Shown: one piece after another, positions 19,924 to 24,556 of the stretch
How the letters are laid out: each line of letters opens with the position of its first letter
How positions within the stretch are numbered: the first letter of the stretch is position 1
DNA from: Haplomitrium mnioides
Lineage: Eukaryota; Marchantiophyta; Haplomitriopsida; Calobryales
Assembly: GCA_049999725.1 (NCBI GenBank)
Contig: JBNGIS010038627.1
Span: forward strand, 1 to 24,556
Length of the DNA: 24,556 nt
Direction: 5' to 3'
Program-made: the position numbers and the translations under genes
Notes under the pieces: model-generated
Databases searched by the model: none
What the model saw: only the letters and a program-made list of their open reading frames with translations
What the model was told of the DNA's origin: nothing

Positions 19924-20315
19924 TTTCTTGATCTTCCTCTGTTAATATATCTGGTTTAACAACTGCCATTTTTTCCCTAATATACTAGCCATCACATTTG
20001 ATGCTTTAAATACCAGCACTTACCTCCTCAGAACAACGATTTGAAACAATCTCCAACTACTGGCCAAAAGCAACACTTTTATAAGAACATGAATCTTGAA
20101 ATTCTAACCTCTTTTTGCCTTTGAACACTCTAGCTATTTAAAAATAATAATGAAAAACGAGAAATTTGAAAGAAGCATTTTAACAAATATTTCTAATTCA
20201 TGCTTATGTACTCAGAACATGTATTTTCGAAGAAAAAAAAATCACAAAACGACAAAATAGTGAAATGTTTGTGAAGGAAATGAAAAAAAAATTAGAAAGA
20301 TGAAAGCAATCAATA

Positions 20316-20324
20316 TTTTATATA
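20316..20324 (-). promoter_or_regulatory. TATA box of the DUF7869-like gene (copy B)
   Basis: Minus strand reads TATATAAAA, about 350 bp upstream of the ATG. It aligns with TATACAAGG at 1759-1767 in copy A. The plus-facing half of the divergent promoter seen in copy A is missing here because gypsy sequence starts at about 20337. Confidence 0.45.
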
Positions 20325-20336
20325 CTAATTTTTTTT

Positions 20337-22943
20337 GGATGCAAACCTGCCAAACATGCTACAATTGTAGTCGGGTAGAGCATATTGCACCAAATTGTAG
20401 AGCAGTACGGCGCAATCAAAGGTGAGTGTTTCGGCGGCCTCTTCACAACATCGACAATGAAGGAGATGAAGAATGTCAAGGAAATGATAGGCACCAATAA
20501 AAAAACCTCGTGGTTTTGCTGGGATGAAGAAGAAAGGCAATGAAAGTTTATAGAAAAACAAAAAAAATAGAGGGTTAATTGTAGTCGATGGATGGATGGA
20601 AGGATCTGCAATAAGAGTTTTGTTGGACTCTGGAGCCAAAGAAAATTACTTATCATGAACGATAACATTGAAGTTGAAGTTGCCTCTTGAAAAAGAAGAG
20701 CACGAAGTGGTGGAAATGGCAAATGGCCAAAGCAAGTCTATTGAACGATTATCTCAAGGTATAGCTTTCCATATGGGTAACTATAAAGAGAAGTTGGAGT
20801 GGAGGATCACAACATTGGCAAGATATGACGCTATCCTTGGAATGAAGCGGCTACGAAGATATAATCTGCAAGTCGATTGGAGAAAGAAAACACTCACGAC
20901 ATCTCAATGGAAGATTTGGGGAGATCGAGTACGATCTCATTCAAGACACCTACCTCTATGTGTGATTGGAGCAAAGGTGATCAAAAAGCAACATATAGTG
21001 TTTTTAAGACTCATATGCAAGCTCACTATTGACAAGAAGAACTCAAGTCATAATGTTCCACATGAATTTCAAGGTGTTTTGAAGGAGTTTGATGGTGTTT
21101 TTCCCAATGATTTGTTCAAGGGTTTGCCTCCTAAACGATGCATTGATCACAAGATGGAAGTCATTCCAAGAAGCACTCCACTGTGCAAAGCACTATATCA
21201 TTTGCCTCCTTATGAATTGGAGGAATGCAAGTCTTAGATTACAAAATTGTTGGAAAAAGGTTTCATTCAACCAAGCATTTCTCCTTATGAAGCACCAATA
21301 TTATTTGTGAAAAAGAAAGATGGGACTATGAGGATGTGCATTGACTATCGAGCACTCAATCAACAAACAGTGAAAAATAAATATCCATTGCCAATGATGG
21401 ATGATCTATTTGATCAACTTCAAGGAGCAAATTACTTTACAAAGTTGGATTTGAGAAGTGGATATAATCAAATCCGAATTGCGGAAGGTGATGTGCAAAA
21501 AACATCATTTCAAAGTCAATACGGGCATTTTGAATATCTTGTTATGCCTTTTGGACTAGCCAATGCTCTTGCAACATTTATGGGTCTTATGAATGATATT
21601 TTTTGATCTTATTTGGACAAGTTTGTTATTGTCTTTTTGGATGACGTTCTCATCTATAGCAAAAATCTTCAAGAACATCAATAACATCTTAGCATGGTAT
21701 TGAAGGTACTTCGGAACCACAAGCTATTTGTCAAGATGTCCAAATGTGAAATTAGAAAGAGGGAGGTTGACTACTTGGGTCATTGTATAAGTGCATTAGA
21801 AATCCAAGTTATGGATGAAAAAGTGGAGGCAATTCAAAAGTGAGAAGCTCATATTGATCAAACTCAACTAAGGGGATTCTTGAGGCTAACCGAGTTATAT
21901 CGTCAATTTGTGAAAGGTTTTGCACAAATAGGAGAACCATTGACCAACTTGCTCAAGAAAAGTCACACGTGGTCATCAGGAGCTGCAAAAGAGTTGGCAT
22001 TCCAAGCATTGAAGAAATCCCTTCTTCATGCTCCTATTCTCAAATGGTATGATTCTAAATGACGAATCAAACTTTCGGTGGATACATCGAGAACAGCTAT
22101 TGGCGGAGTTTTGCAACAAGAATGGGAGGATGGTTGGCATCCTATTGCTTTTTTTTTTTCTAGAAAGTTGAGTGATACGGAGCAAAACTACCACACTACG
22201 GAGCGAGAAGAATTAGCGATTGTGCTACCAACCAAGTATTAGAAGCATTATCTAGAAGATAAAGAGTTTATTGTCGAAACCAACCATAAACCTCTAATCT
22301 ATCTAGAAACTCAAAAGGAGCTCTCAAACAAGAAGATTCATTGGGCAGAGTGGCGACAACGGTTCTATATGAAGATGGTCTATGTGGAAGGAAAACGACA
22401 AATTGCAAATGCCTTGACCCGCATGCCTCAACTCAACATCCTGTCAGAAATCACAATTCATCCTACTTGGTGGACAGAAATGTTGAGTGCAGCAAGAGAA
22501 GATGAAGAGATCATTGTCGCACACCAAAAGCATCTGGTGAAAAAGGTGAGAGGACTGATTTTCTTCCAAGACAAGGTATGGGTTTCTAATAATATTAAGC
22601 TTCGCTCGAAGGTTTTGTATGAAGCACATGATTCAGCAATTGGTAGACATGTTGGAATTGAGAAAACTTAGGACAATCTTCAATGAGTCTATTATTGGCC
22701 TAAGATGCATCAAGATGTAGAGACCTATGTTCGGAGTTTTTTGGCTTGTCAACAAAACAAAGCAACCAATCTTAAATAAAGAGGTTTATTACAACCATTG
22801 CCTATTCTGAATCAACGATGGGAACATGTGAGAATGGATATTATATGTGAGCTACCATATACTTCTACGTGTTATGATGCTATTATGGTTTTTGTGGACA
22901 AACTTAGCAAAATGATTCATATTTGTCCGACTACCAAATATAA
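20337..22943 (+). pseudogene. Ty3/gypsy gag-pol fragment, 5'-truncated and stop-ridden
   Basis: Starts within gag at a CCHC zinc knuckle, CYNCSRVEHIAPNC (20357-20398). Protease follows: VLLDSGAKENYL with catalytic DSG at 20626-20634, then YDAILGMKRLRRYNLQVDW. Reverse transcriptase shows [59 protein letters not shown] and FLDD (21634-21645). RNase H shows SVDTSRTAIGGVLQQE and TEREELAIV. Integrase has the HHCC region, with one zinc Cys changed to Phe (RSFLAC), and MDIICELP, MVFVDKLSKMIH before it breaks at 22943. Reverse transcriptase before integrase is the gypsy order. Stops occur about every 100-300 bp. No LTR is present on its left. Confidence 0.9.
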
Positions 22944-23061
22944 TGATCACTAACTTTAGTAAGCCATAGCTAAAAATGAATTAAAATATAGTGTCAACTA
23001 TGTCTAGAAAGCTATTACTAAGTTAGAGTAACAGAAAGCGGTTGCTATTTTAGAGAGTTGG

Positions 23062-23190
23062 ACACATGGCAAGAGGAGAGAAAGTCAACAAATTAAAGTG
23101 AAAAAATGAGTACTTTAGAAGAGGATGATGACACGTGGCAAGAAAAGAATTAAAGTGAAAAGAAGGTTCTAAAGATAAGGACACGTGGCA
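23062..23190 (+). promoter_or_regulatory. Repeated G-box/ABRE-like motifs in the LTR
   Basis: ACACGTGGCA occurs at 23131-23140 and 23181-23190, and a one-base variant ACACATGGCA at 23062-23071. CACGTG is the plant G-box and ACGTGGC is the ABA-response core (established knowledge). A doubled GGTCCAATTAGA follows near 23215-23255. Confidence 0.5.
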
Positions 23191-23317
23191 AAAGGAGAAT
23201 AAAAGTAAAGGGTGGTCCAATTAGAGCAAAAGAGAAAAGAGGGGTCCAATTAGAAGAGGATAGAAAAGCAACCAATGAGGTTCCTCCACCTATGTAAGCA
23301 AAGAGCTTTCTATCAAG

Positions 23318-23326
23318 TATATAAAG
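23318..23326 (+). promoter_or_regulatory. TATA box in the gypsy LTR
   Basis: TATATAAAG lies about 140 bp before the LTR end, a usual place for the U3 TATA box, with CCAAT-like sequences 50-110 bp upstream. Confidence 0.6.
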
Positions 23327-23460
23327 AAGGGAGAGTGCCTTGTTTGGCATCTCTTACCTTGGGGGTTTTTGAAGTTCTTTGTGCGCCTCTTTTTACTCTA
23401 ACTTGCATGTGTTATACTTGTGCTAATTTGTGTGTGTAATGTGGGTTTGTAGTGTTACAA

Positions 23461-23472
23461 TGGTATCAGAGC
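23461..23472 (+). other. Primer-binding site for initiator tRNA-Met
   Basis: TGGTATCAGAGC is the standard plant retrotransposon primer site complementary to the 3' end of initiator tRNA-Met. It lies one base after the LTR end. Confidence 0.9.
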
Positions 23473-24120
23473 TTGGTCTTCTCCAAAGAAGTGTGGATTA
23501 CCCCTCTTTGGAGAAGTACTAAAGACCTTTTGGAGTAGTGGAATCTCCACTTTGCATCAACTCCAAAAGAGTTAAACTCTCAAGTTTTCATGAGTAAAGG
23601 ATAGCAGATATCCCATCCTTTATGAATGAAGATAAGAAGTTGACTTGATACTATGGTAGCAAATGGATAGAGGAGAATTTGTACCTTCTAGAATTCCTCT
23701 ATTGAATCCTTCTAATATTTGTGTGTTTAATATTGACAAACATTTATTTCGTCAAATTTTAGTATACAATTTTGGGGATGATTTATGGTTTTTGTGATGG
23801 AATCAAGAGAACCTGTTATCTTACATGTGGTAAAATATGGTGTTATATGGGAGTGTTTCATTTATGCTTTGTGGTAGATAGAAAATGGATTTGAACCAAG
23901 CTCCTTTAGAAGAGTTCAACTCCAAGTATCACATTTCTATTCGAGTGACGCCTAAACAAATGCAACAAGATTTTCTTGTTCGTAAGTTTGGAAAGAGGTT
24001 TTGTGATTCAGTGTTAGCATCAACTAAACCTTTTTTTTTTTTTACCTATTCTTCATAATTGGAATGTGTATGTATTTGTTTTTGTATGAGTTACAAGTAG
24101 CTAAGTTGTGGCAAAAAATC
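23473..24120 (+). other. Leader of the second gypsy element
   Basis: No clear domain. A short frame from 23887 reads MDLNQAPLEEFNSKYHISI and continues for about 50 residues into a T tract. It may be an upstream reading frame or a degraded gag start. Confidence 0.4.
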
Positions 24121-24556
24121 ATGGAGGCAAATTCCTCCAATCTAGAAGAAGGAGCTTGGATGATGGCAAAGTTGGAGGAACTTCAAGCAGCCTTTATAGC
24201 AAACCAACAACAAAAAAATATGTTAATGGCGGAGATAATGAAAATACGGTTGCAACAAGAGAATGGAGAAGTGAGTCAAGAAACATTGCTTCAAAAGATG
24301 AGCAAGTTGTGTAAAGTGGAGGCTTATGGAGGAAGTCGCATGGTAGGTGTTGTCAAAGGATGGGTGTATCAGATGGAAGTTCATATATCATATTACCCGC
24401 ATGCATTAGATTTGGAAAAGGAGCTATTCGCAAGATCATTTTTAACGGAGCACACATCTATTTGGCTACAAGGATGGGAGAGACAAAAAAATGCATGAGG
24501 AGAACAACTTTTGTGGAGTAGCCTTAAAGAAGGCTTATTACAAAATTTCAAAGTGG
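24121..24556 (+). pseudogene. gag: gypsy gag, N-terminal part, with one in-frame stop; runs off the window
   Basis: The ATG at 24121 (MEANSSNLEEGAWMMAKLEE) is a better start than the upstream one at 24064, which would add a Leu/Tyr-rich stretch. Residues about 10-60 are Glu/Gln/Lys-rich and likely a coiled coil (LEELQAAFIANQQQKN). A retrotransposon gag fold follows, with VKGWVYQMEVHISYY, LDLEKELFARSFLT and IWLQGWERQKN. A TGA at 24496-24498 interrupts, and the same frame continues with LLWSSLKEGLLQNFK, matching the usual W-FK-L-F motif. The stop probably inactivates this copy. Confidence 0.72.

Larger units (their letters stand above)
15905..19969 (-). pseudogene. DUF7869-like protein, nearly full-length decayed copy (copy B)
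   Basis: Minus-strand gene from ATG at 19967-19969 to a TAA at 15905-15907, with many stops and frameshifts. In order it shows an intron at 19761-19923, a PKPKRVNTIHENSLPK block near 19100, VCRRAFKL at 18858-18881, and EWMDNFS then RVPTHNVYNLLHNFTKWEVY near 18660-18740. A second intron runs from 18529 to about 17815. After it come HRDQQMKERTKLANH near 17620, HVVGVLILNH near 17480, SDSNLTA near 17410, LDNTTQENENS near 17310-17338, KIKVGFLMVGHTHDQ near 17213-17245, SLSKAVQLSSIPKPQ near 17110, and FNHQFKFKLSDSKAKIW near 16890-16930. This order fits the DUF7869-type family, whose hallmark is LQLDN then VGHTHxxID. No function is established. A transposon role is my inference. Confidence 0.65.
18599..20336. 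repeat. Long direct repeat, copy B
   Basis: Second copy of 1-1778 in the same orientation. It includes the DUF7869-like N-terminal region, its first intron with palindromes, and about 367 bp of upstream promoter region. Similarity stops where gypsy sequence begins. Confidence 0.8.
22944..23459 (+). repeat. 5' LTR of a second gypsy-type element, nested in the first
   Basis: The right end TGTTACA at 23453-23459 is one base before a perfect primer site at 23461. The left end is placed at TGATCACTAAC (22944), exactly where the gypsy integrase frame is broken. That gives a 516-bp LTR. The preceding tataa (22939-22943) is the predicted left target duplication. The 3' LTR lies outside the window, so the left boundary cannot be confirmed by comparison. 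Confidence 0.7.
22944..24556 (+). mobile_element. Second LTR retrotransposon (gypsy-like), 5' part only
   Basis: LTR, primer site, roughly 650-bp leader and the start of gag. The element runs past the window edge. Its insertion point inside the integrase of the 20337-22943 fragment makes it the younger of the two. Confidence 0.75.

Noticed and set aside
1-20336. The 1.7-kb direct repeats as LTRs of one giant retrotransposon
   Set aside because: The repeated segment contains coding sequence and an intron of a minus-strand gene, lacks TG...CA ends at the breakpoints, has no primer site next to it, and the interval holds genes in mixed orientation.

Overview
This window looks like repeat-rich nuclear DNA of a land plant. 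It is AT-rich and contains a Ty1/copia element of the Ale/Retrofit type, decayed Ty3/gypsy pol, GT-AG introns, and plant-style LTRs with TATA boxes and tRNA primer sites. A seed-free plant or gymnosperm is possible, but the species cannot be fixed from the sequence. I see no intact host gene. Nearly everything is mobile or formerly mobile DNA carrying stops and frameshifts.

Layout, left to right. (1) 1-1418, minus strand: N-terminal part of a decayed gene whose family is recognised from a better-preserved second copy as DUF7869-like. (2) 1419-2042: a compact divergent promoter region with TATA boxes facing both ways. (3) 2043-5953, plus strand: a four-exon pseudogene that reads as an N-terminal ParB/sulfiredoxin-like domain followed by a permuted DNA amino-methyltransferase (DIPYG motif, later QKP motif). 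Two of its introns are filled with 24-bp palindromic minisatellite units. (4) 5954-7327: flank with more of these palindromes. (5) 7328-15276: a 7.9-kb copia element with 117-bp LTRs, a TSD of aatga, a 1.8-kb leader, and an 0.7-kb in-frame minisatellite inside its reverse transcriptase. A GC-rich SINE-like insert lies in its RNase H region. (6) 15282-20336: second, longer copy of the minus-strand DUF7869-like pseudogene and its promoter region, about 1.7 kb of which repeats 1-1778. (7) 20337-22943: 5'-truncated, stop-ridden gypsy gag-pol fragment. (8) 22944-24556: 5' LTR, primer site and gag start of a second gypsy-type element inserted in the integrase of the first. It runs off the window.

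The most interesting idea is that the DUF7869-like gene and the ParB-methyltransferase gene form one divergent two-gene module that has been duplicated. Removing the copia element (a clean insertion) joins 7327 to 15282. The order is then DUF7869(-), methyltransferase(+), DUF7869(-), promoter, truncation. This would fit an undescribed large mobile element, but its ends are not visible here. Family names for the two genes rest on motif recognition from memory, not on a search.
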